In this document: positions 1 through 12,839 of the stretch, piece by piece | How the letters are laid out: every line of letters starts with the position of its first letter | How positions within the stretch are numbered: the first letter of the stretch is position 1 | Assembly: GCA_034509495.1 (NCBI GenBank) | Contig: CM067518.1 | Coordinates: forward strand, 8,951,642 to 9,015,641 | Direction: 5' to 3' | Length of the DNA: 64,000 nucleotides | Origin: Acestrorhynchus altus | Taxonomy: Eukaryota; Chordata; Actinopteri; Characiformes; Acestrorhynchidae | Position numbers and translations under genes: made by a program | The notes under the pieces: generated by a model | Databases searched by the model: none | What the model saw: only the letters and a program-made list of their open reading frames with translations | What the model was told of the DNA's origin: nothing

Positions 1-711
1 ATGAGTATTTCAGATTTCCAATTCATGTTAGACAGAATCTAAAGCATTTGCAGTTTACAAAATTACAGCGTAAATATGAATGACACTATCATTCAAGGAA
101 ATTCTTAAATTTCAGACTCTGACCTTTGACCTTTTCCTTTTGAGGAGCACCCCCTTTTATCCACAAGCATGCAGGCCTAGTATGGAATGCACTACTCCTC
201 CACATAGCAATGGATGTGTTTTTCCTTCCAATGCTATAACCAGCAGACAAGAAGCTGTACTGAGAATCCAAGAGGATTTATCCTAAATTACTCAATATTT
301 CCTCCTCAAAGGCTAGTATTTGACATCACTGACTGCTCAACTCCAAAAAATCTAAGGTCTAAAGGTCTAGTTGAACAAGTTAAAAGGTTTTTGCAATCCA
401 GCCAGGTTTTCCAGAGAGAGAGAAAAAAAAGAAGTGTCTTGGAGAGGCCCCTCCATAACAAATGGCAGTCCACTCGATACACAAAAAAACATAAATTTCT
501 ACTACAAGCATGCAGCTGACAAGGCTGCTCACACAAGTGTGTGAACCCTGCCCTCAGGCAGTCTTCTCTGGTGGTCTACACACACTGGCTAATTTTATTA
601 GAGTGAGTCAGGGACTATCATCCAGTTTTGAGAGACATACATGCTTGTACACAGCAAACTATTATGCAGTGTGTCTGGGGCAAAGAGTGTTTAAAAAAAA
701 CAAACAAAAAA

Positions 712-713
<2 letters not shown>

Positions 714-788
<75 letters not shown>

Positions 789-833
789 TGAGTGAGTGAG
801 TGAGTGAGTGAGTGAGTGAGTGAGTGAGTGAGT
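714..833. repeat. Compound (GT)n-(GAGT)n microsatellite
   Basis: About 35 GT units pass directly into about 12 GAGT units, suggesting that the tetranucleotide run arose from the dinucleotide run. It lies in itgav intron 1. Confidence 0.98.
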
Positions 834-1590
834 TTCTGTTTTCCATCAAGAAAAAGGTCTTAAACAGCTGGCTGAGGGGACACCTTTTTGATGGCTGTTT
901 GGAAAATAAAAATTTCCAGCACTCCATATTTTCGCAAATCTCCAAAGACTACAACACAAAACCAAATCCAAAAAAAACCCTGATGCACATCTACTTCTAA
1001 AACATGTCAAGGCCTATTACAATGATAATACATAGATATTAAAAATCCATAAATATGAATGTATTAAAAACTGGGACATTTACACTAGCATTACAGAAAT
1101 GTACAAATGCTCTGAAGTGAGTAAAATGATCACCTATTCTTTGCACTCTTGTCATCCTGGCATCAATGTACATCCCCATTCTTTATAGAATGATGCTATT
1201 AAACGTTTCCAAACGTTTCGAACGTTCACTTCCCAAACAACTTTGTCATTTCCTAATCATCTTCGTTCACCAGTACTGAAATATGACAAAAGTTCAGATA
1301 AAGTAATTACAGAACTAGCTGTGACTTCATGGCCCACAGCCCCAGTAAAGAGTGACTGAGGTGGGGTGGATGGTTAGATGGAGAGGTAATATGGTCTGGA
1401 ATACGTACATAAGGTGAGGGTTTTAAACACAATGCAGAATTACATTAGCAGAGGGCTGCAGCGAGGAGAGATTTAACTCATTCACCAGACCAACAAGCAC
1501 AGTAGCATGCACCCAGTCACACCTCCCTGAGAGAGAATAAGAATTAAACTGTTCTTGCATCCAGAAACTCAGATTTTTAAAACGTTGAGT

Positions 1591-1626
1591 AGAAAGAGAG
1601 AAAGAGAGAGGGAGAGAGAGAGAGAA
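1591..1626. repeat. GA-rich imperfect microsatellite
   Basis: Imperfect AG repeats with occasional AAAG and GGAG units, inside itgav intron 1. Confidence 0.9.
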
Positions 1627-3490
1627 ACACAAATTCAGGGAACAAAGAAAGTGGAAACTGGAGCCACCACCAAGTCATTCAAAGCAAAGCCTCTGTAAAG
1701 CTGTGCTCAGCCAGATGTGCAGCAGCAAATACAGAGACAGAAAGGGCCGACTGTGTCCAAGTACAGGCTGAGTAAGCACTGGTTAATGATTACAACCACA
1801 GAAGAAAGCACCATGGCCTGACGAACAGGCAAGAACTAACCCCTGTTTAAATGACCACACTTTAAAACTGAAATTAAAAATGAAAGTTCCTAAAATGGGT
1901 CTTGGCATGGATGTACACTCTTTGATAAAGCCTTCAGTTGATATACCACCTTGACATTATATATGGGCTCTTTAAACTTGCTTACCAATTAACTACTCAT
2001 TGGATTTATTTTTCATGGAAACCACAATAGGTTCCACTGTGCATCACTCCAAAGACCCTTACTTTGAAAATTGCAGAATTAAAAAATGATGAAAAAGCTT
2101 TAATCAGTGCTCTAGTGATACAGTATATGATCTATGTGATCATCATATCAGAATCTCATGTGACATATTTACTTGGGTCCTTCCTGCTACATCATTCAAA
2201 CTGTTCACCCTCAGCTGTAGATGGCAGAGTTCCAATAGTGACCAGAATGATACAAAAGTTTAAATAAAGTATGACGCACAAACACAGTTCAATTCTGATC
2301 TGAGTTTAGAGTATTACTCATTTTTAGAACATGATCTGCACTGTGCTGAGAGATCTGAAACAGAACACATCTCTAAAGGAGGACAGTGACAGAACTGTCC
2401 ACTTCCATTTAATCAGATTACACACATAAGTTAGATCTATGGGATTCATTATTTATACACAAGCAGCAATTACAGCGGTAATCCATGTTTCATTTCAAAA
2501 ATCAAATATCCATTATCCTATAGTCATCTCCGTGGAGATGCACTAACCCTTCTCAACAAATGACTGCCCTGTTAAGTGGATAAAGCACCTGCAATCAGAG
2601 ACAATATTACAGCAGCAATCTTCAATCCCTCCATGGGAATCAAATCCTAAGGTCTCTGCCCTGCCAATGAGATCACCCTTTCCTCAACTCATGTCCTAAA
2701 ATTGACTTGAATGAAACCCTGACATCATTAGATGACATGGATCACAGATCTGGTTCAAATGGGACCCAATAGTATTTGGGATCCCATTCACACAATCTTT
2801 CGCACAAACACTGGTTTGGGTCACCCTAGACAAACATTAAAGCTCACTTTTAAAAGTGTCCCACCCCAGCTGTGGACACAGGCTTTGATCTATATGGCAC
2901 TTCACATATTGGGCTGGGATTCAAAACAACAGTTGGAGACACCTCTGCTGTGTCTCAAAGTCCTTAAATATCCCCTGCTGAGGTCAGACTGACCACGGCC
3001 ATCCAAAGCTAGTTTTAATATTGCTTAGACATCACACCATTGTCATGATGATGGAGATCATTTGATGCTGATGAGACAAAACCATAAACAATACACAAAG
3101 TCCTGTGCTTGTTCTTATTTCCTTACTCTCTTGAATAAAGTGTCCTTGTGAGACTGTTAGTGAAGAAATGGGGATGATGATAGAACTACACCTTACGTCA
3201 TAAAAAGAAGTTATCGTCACTGGTAGGGGTCTGAATGAATGGATGAATAGATCAGTACAGGTTTTCATAGAGCAGATTTGGTTTTGCACTGAACCAAGCC
3301 ACCCAGGTCTCAGTCGGTGTCTGAGCAGAACATGAATAACACTTCTGAAGCCAGAACTGATCCGATATTTCATCTGAGATATGTTGAAGGGAAATGCATG
3401 TGGACACAGCGGGCTTTAGACAGATGGATAAAAGCTGAGCACTTTCAGCATCACACTCAAAGCTCAGAAGAAGAAAGTACACCAGAGCTC

Positions 3491-3498
3491 TCTCTTAC
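3491..3498 (-). promoter_or_regulatory. itgav: Splice donor of itgav intron 1
   Basis: On the minus strand the exon ends CCCAG and continues GTAAGAGA, a near-consensus U1 donor. The in-frame TAA immediately after the donor shows that coding cannot continue unspliced. Confidence 0.9.
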
Positions 3499-3695
3499 CT
3501 GGGAGATCCCGTCATATAAAAGTCCACTGAGTAACCAAAGTAGCTGGCCTCGGGTCCGCTGTACACCGCCGGGCTGTCGACGTCTAGGTTGAACGCTAAA
3601 CATAAAGGCAACAGGAGGGCAAATGAGAGGACACCCGGGCCGGGCAGAGAGTAACCCGTGTGCAGAAGAGTCTGTCGGTGTCGTTTGGACCCCAT
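3499..3695 (-). CDS. itgav: Integrin alpha-V, coding exon 1 (partial gene)
   Basis: Integrin alpha-V pairs with several beta subunits to form RGD-binding cell-surface receptors for vitronectin, fibronectin and latent TGF-beta. The exon encodes 65 full codons plus two bases. Residues 1-34 form a signal peptide: a basic start (KRHR), a hydrophobic core ending LLLPLCLA, then cleavage before FNLD. The mature start FNLDVDSPAVYSGPE, followed by SYFGYSVDF, is the conserved opening of the alpha-V beta-propeller with its first FG-GAP blade. DSPA and SGPE favour alpha-V over the related alpha-8 and alpha-5. The ATG has A at -3 and G at +4, a good Kozak context. The exon ends at AG followed by GTAAGAGA, giving a phase-2 intron, as expected at this position in integrin genes. 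The reading frame is intact. The remaining exons lie beyond the left edge. The family call comes from recalled homology, not a search. Confidence 0.93.
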
Positions 3696-3788
3696 GGTTC
3701 AGTCTGACTGAGTGAAGACTGTCGGTCTCTCTGGAACAAAGCAGCGTCCCCTCCCTGCGCTGAGAGCTTTAGTCTAGGCGAGAATCAG

Positions 3789-3827
<39 letters not shown>

Positions 3828-3960
3828 GGTCTGTTAATTGAAGCTGAGAGGAGCTCCTCAGACTCGTGACTAAATTACTCAGAGGTGGAGCTTCAGACGG
3901 AGCTTCAGGAAGCAGGCATGTAACAGCTTTATAGACAAAGTAACTTCTTCGCCGCGGTTT
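3696..3960 (-). promoter_or_regulatory. itgav: itgav 5' UTR and probable core promoter region
   Basis: The region directly upstream of the itgav ATG is locally richer in G+C and CpG than its surroundings (for example CGCCGCGG near 3950) and holds a long (CT)n tract. I see no clear TATA box at a sensible distance, which fits a TATA-less promoter. The transcription start cannot be fixed from sequence alone. Confidence 0.5.
3790..3826. repeat. (CT)n microsatellite in itgav 5' flank
   Basis: About 18 uninterrupted CT units lie roughly 95-131 bp upstream of the itgav start codon; on the gene's strand this is (AG)n. Confidence 0.97.
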
Positions 3961-5295
3961 GTTTGTTTACATGTGATACATTGTTACTTTTGTAGCCTAA
4001 TGAATACTTTCTTGTCTGTTTACTAAACTTTTCGGCCATATTTATGCTGTATTGTTGTGTTTTTGTGTTTTAGGTACTATTGGGCTCAAAGTGGCAGACA
4101 CATCTGAGCCTCTTGGCACTCAGATTCAGGAACCTGCAGAGATCTTCTGAATTCATTCGTGAGCTTTGTCTCCCAAATTTGGGAAGACTGGAGAGATTGA
4201 TTGTGTTGAGCAACATTAGTCAAATGTTCACAGATAGATGAGCAGAATAGGCTGATGTTCTCATCAATAGTTACGGAAAAGCTCCTCAAATATAAGGTGT
4301 TTGTGCTGAACTGTCTGCAGGTATTGATGTGAATCTAAAAGTCTTTTAAATTTATTCCATTTTCTTATTTCAACCACACCATGAAGTGTTAAATCAGCTC
4401 AAAGACTGATCACACTGAAGCAGCAAACATGACACATGTGGCTGTGGGTCTAAGCTGGTTCTCAGCGCAGTTTAAGCTTAAACTCAGCAGTTCCCAAACA
4501 AGAGTACTGTGATCATATACAAATCAACTGTACATGAAGAGCCTCCTGATGTCCACTTTGACTCTGATTTATCATCAATAATTCCGTATCACACAGAAAA
4601 GCCTTTCTTCTACCAATTTGGGAAATTTATTCACAATGTCAACATTTTTTGGATAACTTGCTCTGCACACTGCATAAACCGGAGCTTATTTGAAATGGCC
4701 AAGTAAACAAACTCTTATATAGTAACTTCACTTGTTCATAGAATGCACCTAGACATATAGACCTAACAATATTTCATTGACTTGGTGAATGTTTAGTCTG
4801 CCAAATGTATGGTTGAAGTTGATTGGTTAATGGTGAGCATAGTCATTGAAGAATCAAGTTTTCCTTTGAGCACAAATCATAGAATGTGCCACAGATGCAG
4901 TTTTCAAAATTACAGTTTAATTGGAATTTGCTAAAAATAAAATTGTAGGACTATTTTGAAAAAGTAGGTTGTGCATATTATGCAAAAAAAATCTAATTAG
5001 GCAGAAGTTAATGGTCCAAATAGCAGCATTGTTTGGATTGATCCAAGAAATCAGACTAAGAAGAAGAAGATGATGAATTTAAAAAACAAACCAACAACTA
5101 AACAATAGGTTTCCAAGCACTACATGCTTGGACCCCTAATAAAGCCAAATAGTCACAACCAAGTAAATTGGGCCTCCTTTTTATGACACAGTAGGTAGCT
5201 GGGAAGTTTGGTAATACATTGACAGTAGAATAATCAGTTTGATAAAGTAAATAACTGTGTTTGAATAGGCATAAATAATTAATTCTTTAATTCCT
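3961..5295. other. Intergenic, nothing recognised
   Basis: Upstream flank of itgav. Short frames near 4086-4289 and 4509-4706 lack recognisable domains. A segment near 4076-4320 is flanked by AG and GT dinucleotides, but its content matches no protein I know. Confidence 0.5.
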
Positions 5296-5420
5296 TATAC
5301 ACTTCTTTCTGGTCAGGGTTGTGGTGGGTCCAGGACCAACACAGAATTATCCAGTACAAGGCAGGAATACTGCCTGGACAGAGTGCCAGGCCATCAGCAA
5401 CTGTCCCACAACCCCACTTC
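5296..5420 (-). repeat. Diverged RTE-type LINE 3' tail fragment
   Basis: The order of phrases (CTGGTCAGGG, a GTGGTGGGTCC block, CCTGGACAGAGTGCCAGGCCA) matches the widespread fish LINE 3' tail seen in better condition at 29584-29903. The copy is short and diverged and lies in minus orientation. Confidence 0.55.
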
Positions 5421-7908
5421 AGAGTGTTTATTTTGCTTGTCAAAAGAATGATCTGACATGGCGTAGTTGGACAACATAATGAATTATTAACCTTATGTAA
5501 ATTAATTAGACTTCTTTGAGGTTGTTATCTTCCATGAACTTTCAAGACCTCCTTTGTCTTTTTATTCTTATGTAACCTAAGGTTAAATTGAGATAAAACA
5601 TGAATGGTACAGAATTGCTGTGATGTGAGGTTTACTTTGTCATGTACACCAATTTTGTTGTTTAAGACAATTTTTGCAGTGTGCTGGTTGCAAACACATA
5701 TTATTCACTAAACACCCTTTGAGAATGAGTTGTTTCAAGGTAGTGTAAATGGTTTGGAACAGTTCTGTAAGGGTCTATAGAAAGTTGTTTTTATGGCAAT
5801 AGTTAAAAACTGTTTTATTCAGGCAATATTCCACAAACCAAGCACAAAATAGTTAACTATATTTGAATTTGACACATGCACACTAATGGGATATTGTGTT
5901 GTTAGTGTCCAATCACTCAAGTAAAATGTAGTGTTAAGAAAGCTGGCCTGCTAACTGGAATCAGTTTGTGATAGTTTAACTGATTCATTCTCTGTGCCAG
6001 CCAAATTAGGCATTAGTGTGTCTATGAGGAGTGAAACGTAAAACACCAGTGTTTCCTACCATGAATGAGGGGGGTTATATTTGGGAAGGTTCTGTGTTGA
6101 GGGGGGCTCACAGCTGTTGGGGGCAATGGGTCAGACTGCAGTCTTAGCCTTGCAGACTAATCCCTCTTTCACTTAGTGCTGTATAGCCTATGTATAGCCT
6201 ATATCTATTGCTGTCCCATATATAAAGACCTTCTTAATTACCAGATATAAAAGAAAATACTTTTGAGCAAATTACACACATTAATTCATCAAAAATATAA
6301 ACAATAAAGTGATATGAAACATTAATTATTCACAATTTGTAATCAACAGGCTCCAAAGTGTTGCAAGGATATCCCAATTTGATCCCCAGCAATGCTACAC
6401 TTATTTGTAGTCAGGAGTCCAAGAGAGCTTTGGCTGCACTGTCTTAAATCTGGTAGGATGGGCTTCCCACCCTCTATCTCCTCATTAATCAGTGTATGTG
6501 CTAGGCCTCAGCCTTCCAGCTTGGTCACATTGTATGTTAAAAGATACCAAACTAACTGGGGGAATGGCAATGACTAATTTAGGGTGGAAAAATGTATATT
6601 AAATATATCTACTTCCATTTATTCAAATGGCGTGTGTATCTGAGAATAATGGTAGATATTTATGGCTTCTACAAGTTTACACAAACAGACACGACCATTA
6701 ACAATATCTTTGACCTTATCTCAATATGCCACCATCTGCATGTCTTTTTTATAGAGCAACTGTCTATCTACCACATCAGCAGATCTGCCCAGGACTTTCT
6801 GGGCCTAATAGGTGATTGCAGACATAATGTGGGCAGACATAAACACAGCAGTGACCTAATGACATCACATGGGTCAAAAGTTTGTGTCCCCCGGAGAGGC
6901 CAGAGGATACACAGTGTGGAGAGAGATAAGGGACTATTTGAGCAGGCAGTTGGTTGTTACTGTCGGCAGCTATGATTAAGGCAGAAGCCACTTCTGAAAG
7001 GTCAGCTCCTATCCTTGCATACCTGAGTGACTGTAAATTTACTACACTAAGCACACTCTTGTCTGTCATCCCTCCAAACAAATGACATCTGGGAGGGAAT
7101 TCATGTGTAAGTGCTCACTGACCACATAACAAATCAAGAGCCCCCCACAAGCAGAGAAGTTCTTTTTAGTCACACAGCAATACAAGGAACGACTGCATGA
7201 AAAGATCTGACTCTGTCTCTGGGGTACTGGGAATGTTCAGCAGGAATAACAGGAAAAGATTAGGTAATGCAGCTGGATGTGGGTCATTTTCTCCTTCATG
7301 GGTTCTGCGCATGGCTTGTCATCTGCAGTTTATTGTTGAAATGCTGTGTCTTCAGGGGTTCGTGTGTGGTATCTGAAGACACCTTAACAACTAAGGGAGA
7401 TGGTCATGTCCTTCAAGGGGGTTAGATTTAGGGTTGATGAGTTAGAATGGTATGTTTGTTTTTCCACCTCTTTGAGGCTTCTAGTAATCTTTTAATTATA
7501 TTGGATTTAATAATGCATCAAAAGAAATAGAACAGTTCAAGTCACCTTGTTTAAACAAATAAAAACAAATTTATATGAATTAGCTTTCTAAATTTCTGTC
7601 AATAAGGTTTCTGTCCAGGTTTCTTTATGAGTTTCAAGTCAATGGCCATTTCTCAGTATGCATTCATGCACATTCTTGTGTCCTCATCTTGCCTGATGTC
7701 ATATTCTACTCCCACATTGTATTTCATTACTCAAGAACATTTGCCAAGAATGGTTAAAGTTCTGCTCTTTTCTGCCCTGAAAAACACAAGGATGCGTTGG
7801 TTGGCGACCTGCCAACAAGAATGAATGGAAATACCCAGCATTCATTCAGCACTGATGTGATGCCAGACAGACTCACAATTTTAAGTTTTTACATTTTCGT
7901 ATTTTAAA
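5421..7908. other. Intergenic, nothing recognised
   Basis: AT-rich sequence with only short chance frames, the longest being 127 codons near 6592-6975. Neither strand of that frame shows a domain, and no flanking splice sites are persuasive. I identify no repeat here. Confidence 0.5.
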
Positions 7909-9240
7909 TAAAGTGCATCCGGAAAGTTTTCATAGCACTTCACTTTTTGCACATTTTATGTTACTGTCTTATTCCAATTTTTCCCCTCAAAATTCTACAC
8001 TCAATACCCCATGATAATAAAGTGAGAAAAGTTTGTTTAAAAGTTTTGCAAATTTATTAACAATAAAAACACAAACAATTATGTGTACATAACTATTCAC
8101 AACCTTTGCCATGGCACTCAAAATTGCTCAGGTGTATCTTGTTTCCACTGATCACCTTTCAGAGTTCTTTTCAGCTTGATTGAAGTACATCTGTGGTAAA
8201 TTCAGTTGATTGGACATGATTTGGAAAGGCATACACATGTTTATAGAAGGTCCCACAGTAGACAGTGCATTCTAGAGCACAAACCAAGCCATGAAGGAAT
8301 TGTCTGTAAGCCTTAGAGACAGAATTGTATTGAGACACAGATCTGGGGAAGGGTACAGAAAAATATTCTGCTGCATTGAAGGTCCCAATGAGCACAGTGG
8401 GTTTCATCACCTATAAATGGAAGCAGTTTGGAACAACCAGAACTCTTCATAGAGCTGGCCACCTGGCCAAACTGAGTGATCATGGTGGGAAGGCCTTAGT
8501 CAGGGAGGTGACCAAGAACCAACGTTGTTCTGTGTAGAAATGGGAACCTTATAATCAAGGACCAATCAGGCATCTATGGGAGAGTGGCCAGACAGAAGAC
8601 ACTACAGTAAAAGGCACATGCCAGTCTGTCTGGAGTTTGCCAAAACGCACCTAAAGGTATCTCAGACCATGAGAAACAAAAAGATTGAACTTTTGGACTG
8701 AATGCCAAGCATCATATCTGGAGGAAACCAGGCACCTCTCATCACATAGCCAATACCATTCCTACAGTGAAGCATGGTGCTGGCAGCATCATGCTGTGGG
8801 GATGTTTTTCTACAGCAGGAACTGTAAGCAATGTAAAGAGATACCCTTGATGATAATCTGCTCCAGAGTGCTCTTGACCTCAGAATGGGATGAAGGTTTA
8901 TCTTACAACAGGACAATGACCCTAAGCACACAGCCAAGATAACAAAGGAGTGCTTTTAGGACAAGTTACTTGAGTGGCCCAGCCAGAGCCCAAAATTTAA
9001 CTCAATTGAACATCTCTGGAGATATCTAAAAATGACTGTGCACTGACACTTCCCATCCAGTTGATGGAGCTTGAGAGGTTCTGCAAAGAACAATGGGAGA
9101 AACATCCCAAAAACAGGCGTGCCAAACTTATAGCATTATACTCAGAAAGGCTTGAGGCTGTAGTTGCTGGTGCTTCAACAAAATATTGAGCAAAGGCTCA
9201 ATAAGTTTCTATATTGCTGTTTAATTATATAACAATCAAC
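7909..9240 (+). mobile_element. Tc1-like DNA transposon, decayed (family 1)
   Basis: The left end begins after a TA with AGTGCATCCGGAAAG, the hallmark terminal repeat of a common teleost Tc1 family. Family-typical leader follows, and the body is a transposase remnant ending near 9189. The matching right terminal repeat is not visible after the stop, so the right boundary is approximate and the element is probably truncated there. Other pieces of this family lie at 14432-14698 (+) and 41385-42133 (-). Confidence 0.92.
8291..9189 (+). pseudogene. Tc1 transposase pseudogene (family 1)
   Basis: An intact copy would encode a roughly 340-residue cut-and-paste transposase with paired-type helix-turn-helix domains and a DD34E core. 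Here the N-terminal helix-turn-helix region is readable in pieces from ATG 8291. Later motifs include PTVKHGAGSIMLWGCF (with breaks), QQDNDPKHTAK and IEHLW, and the frame ends in TKY-like codons with TGA at 9187-9189. About 20 bases are missing near 8680, removing the WSDE motif and so the first catalytic aspartate. There are several stops and frameshifts. It is clearly non-functional. It could donate fragments to transcripts but encodes no protein. Confidence 0.9.
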
Positions 9241-11145
9241 AATGTTTTAACTTCAATATTATGCTTTTATTAGTACAGACCTATAAGTATATACAATACT
9301 TTTGTTTAAGCTGGTAGTGGCCCCAATTTCTTTAGGATTCCTATAAGAAGCCTATATTAGCTATATATGATATCAGGATAGAAGGATATCACCAAATGTG
9401 TTTAATTTTGTTATGTTTTGTTTAAATGTTTAACTGTGAAAAATCACAAAACAAGTATGCACTCTTGGTTACTGGGCAGTACATTTATTCCCAGTGTACA
9501 TGTACAGTGTTTTGTTCCACTGTAATTTGTTCTTGTCCATTTCATTCCTCCAAGAGATTTTCCTCAGAAAGGGGAGGAGTACACTCATGCTTCCACTGTG
9601 ACATCACATATGCTGCCATGGTGACCAGTAAGAGGCTAAACAAAAACACAGTGGCTCATGCTCCTCTACAAACAGCTGGGAAATGGTTATAAATATAGAA
9701 CCTATATCTTCACTCACACTTACTCGATCTCACACTTACACACACAAAGGCATCATATCAGGTGTGTCCAGCCCTGCTCCTGGACATTTTACCCTGTTAT
9801 GAAGTTAAGTTTTAACAGCAACTTAATGCCCTGTTCTCTTATATTCACATCTAATGTTTTTATGTTTTCTTCTCTGGTTCACTGGATCAGATTGGTTATG
9901 TTATTACTGGAATTCAACTGCAGGTTGAAACTAATTGCTAACATTACTGAGAATAGGCTGTGATATACCACTTAGTTCTCAAAAACACAGTTATGAAATG
10001 ATTCTGCACATCATTTCAAGCTGTGCTTTGTTACTTTGGTACGACCACTGAGTTTTGTTGTGGACTGTTTAGTTTTCATTAATGGTATTATTTTCTGCTG
10101 AGTTCTGCATGGAGCACATTTACTAGTGATTCTCAAAAAATTAGAATACTGATAATTTTTATATTATATATCATATATATCAATATATCATATATTACAT
10201 TTAAAGTGGTATATGTCCAGCTTATTTCCAGTTTTTGTTTTAAAGTGATTGTGATTGTAATCTATTCAAATTTGAATTACAAAATTATTATCTAATATTT
10301 TGAGATTCTGGTTTTCATGAGCTGATCCACAGTAAAAAAAAAAAGGTTTGAAATGTCACTTTATGTGTAATAAATATAAAATATGGCAGTTTACCTTTAT
10401 GAATCTACCTTATGAATCTCAAAAGACCTTTTTATAAATATTCACATTTTTTGAGAAGTTTGGCACTTGTGAATACACTATACTATATACAAGTACACTA
10501 TAAAATTCTGTGGTAAACATTGTTTAGTATGCAACTGACAAAACACATATCCTCAGCGGGGTTGGGCTCTCCAATGTAACATTCTCCTTATTGCAGATTT
10601 TGCTTGTTTCTGGGACATCAGCCAAAATATTAATGTTTACTAAAAGACACACAGTATATCTGTACTTATGCTAGTAGGTAACACATATAAAGCTTAGTAC
10701 ACCTTGTGTCAAACATGGCCTACACATATAGGCTAAAACAGGGGAAAATACTCTCAAAGTTTAGATTAAACTTATATCAATTTATGTCAACTTTGATTAC
10801 AAATGTACTATAGATTAATAGAGCTAGAAGTCTAAATCAAAAAATAGCAAACTTGTAAGACTCCTGTTTTTGCAGGCCACTTACATTTCACCTGCAAAAT
10901 GTCACTAATTTTGACTCAGAAATTCACATCCCCAGTACAATACACATTCTTACTCTGGCTTTGTGATCTATGATGTGCTCTGCTCAGTCTCTGCTCTGTC
11001 TGAGCCAATATGGAAGAAGCTTTGTTTGTTTGCACTTTCAGGAAGTTTAATAAATTATTAAAAGTAAAAGTAACAAACCTCTTCTCTGAGAACTCTGCAT
11101 ACTATTGCTGTTTCAATCTGAAAATGCTGAACCAAAATGGAGGAT
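9241..11145. other. Intergenic, AT-rich, nothing recognised
   Basis: The only notable content is an AT palindrome-rich patch near 10155-10200. Frames near 9426-9963 show no domain. Confidence 0.5.
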
Positions 11146-11265
11146 TGAAGGTTCAAAGTTCAAGTTTTGTTTATTTGTCACGCACATAGTTATACACAGT
11201 ACAATATGCAGTGAAATGCTTATTCATGTCTTCACACACAAATCAATAAAAGAAATTGGGGAAAG
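11146..11265 (-). repeat. LINE 3' tail fragment, copy 1
   Basis: The minus strand reads through GCATTTCACTGCATATTGTA, then GTGACAAATAAA, then a GAAC/CTT-rich tail, the form of a fish non-LTR retrotransposon 3' end. A related copy lies at 50135-50275. The clade is uncertain. Confidence 0.6.
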
Positions 11266-12839
11266 GTAAACAAGAATAAATATATCAGTGTATTTACAAG
11301 ATAAAACACTATTCCTAGAAAGAAAAATAAATATATAAATCTAAAATTACCAAAAAATAAACTCACTAGAATATACAAGCATATATAAGAATAAGTGAAC
11401 ATTCCACTTATAGTATTGTGTTGTTTTCATGTAGACCAGCAGTGTTGTCCATTATGCCAAACACCTCTTAAGATCTCTCCTAACCAACCAATTGTCCTAT
11501 GCTAACTATTTTAAACTTTAATTTGCTTTTCTGCTGTTTATTCTCTCTACACTTTTTGTGTTCAATTGATCTTTTTTGCCACTGGATATAATCATCTAAA
11601 CAGTGATGTAACATTTAAATGAAGTTATTCTATTTAATATAAGAATATCACAGGTTATTGGTTATTAAGGTTTTTTTTCTAGAAACTTTAAAGTTAGACT
11701 AGGAATGCAACAATACAGGAATACTTCTGTTTTTAAGAGATTAGACCAGAGTTTCTTAGAATTAACCACTGATTAATGTTGGTATTTTTAAATGGGAAGA
11801 AAGAAGAGAAGGAACAGTTTCAGTAGGGTTTATGAATGTTAAGCTGTTGAAGTTTTCTGGCTCACCATTAGGGGTGATTGGCACTGGCAGGTGATTCGAT
11901 GGCAGTTGAACTAGTTTGTAGGACAGACAGCAGGGACGTTAGCATCAAACAACACAGGAAAGCAGTGTAGCTTGGCAACAGACAGATAGTGTTATATAAT
12001 AGTATAACATATATATATATATATAGTTAAAATGGAAGAGCATGAAAGAAGCACAGATCAGAGGGCTCCTTGAGATTTCAGTGCCCCTCCACCCCATTGA
12101 CAAAAAAACCTGAGTGAATACATGCAAACTGCATATATATTAATGAATCTTAAAGCAGAATGTAAAAAATAGGACAATTGATACAAAAAATATTGAAGGA
12201 AGAAAACCAATTCAAGGCTTCATATCATGCAAAAAACCTATTTGAGGACTTTTGGGAGCTTTTCCAATGTATTAGAACATACGTTTAAACACAGTATATC
12301 CAGAGTTACATAAATGCTACTTTAAATCAGCATACAATAAAAAACAACAATTTCAAGCCACTGCTCTGTAAGTGTAGTTGTTCCTCCTTGTTTTGATATT
12401 TGATTGATGTGGGCTAGATGGCCATTTAGATGTTGGCTAATGTCAGATTGTACTTTTGTTTTGTAAGAAAGCAGGACTAAGTGCAGAAACATTGTTATGG
12501 GCTTTAAACTTTTATCCATGCTTCAGCATACACATGAAATGTGTATATAAATATTAAGCACCACAAACACGCACAGACTCCTCTTCACCTAACTCTAATG
12601 TGTAGTGATAGGCATCAGTGAGAGAGGAAATACCTTGAACATAAGACCTGCCTTCACTTCCTGTGCAGCTGATTCTTTCACATACACGATCATACCCTAG
12701 AATTCCATTCCCCTTGTTTCTTTCGTCTTTAACCACTCTCTTTTGCGAGAGGAAGGGTGGGGGCTGCTGATTGCTGTAGACACGTTACATTGAGTTGGCA
12801 GACAGTTTCATCACTGAGGAATGGGGTTGGGTCTAGTAC
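11266..12839. other. Intergenic, nothing recognised
   Basis: AT-rich, with a short (AT)n run near 12007-12025. Minus-strand frames at 11945-12127 and 12322-12736 have no recognisable domain. Confidence 0.5.

Larger units (their letters stand above)
1..3490 (-). other. itgav: 5' part of itgav intron 1
   Basis: This stretch lies downstream of the exon 1 donor and has no acceptor-flanked open frame that I recognise as integrin exon 2, so it is read as intron. It holds a compound (GT)n/(GAGT)n microsatellite near 714-833 and a GA-rich tract near 1591-1626. I recognise no transposon in it, in contrast to the sequence upstream of the gene. Large first introns are usual for integrin alpha genes. 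Confidence 0.8.

Noticed and set aside
3499..3695. Alternative reading of the exon as integrin alpha-8 or alpha-5
   Set aside because: Those share FNLD and SYFG, but the DSPA and SGPE positions fit alpha-V best; a search with downstream exons would settle it.
4076..4320. AG/GT-flanked block that could be a small exon upstream of itgav
   Set aside because: No conserved protein content in any frame, and AG/GT pairs are common by chance.
6592..6975. 127-codon plus-strand open frame
   Set aside because: No domain, no splice context, and an overlapping frame of similar length on the other strand; consistent with chance.
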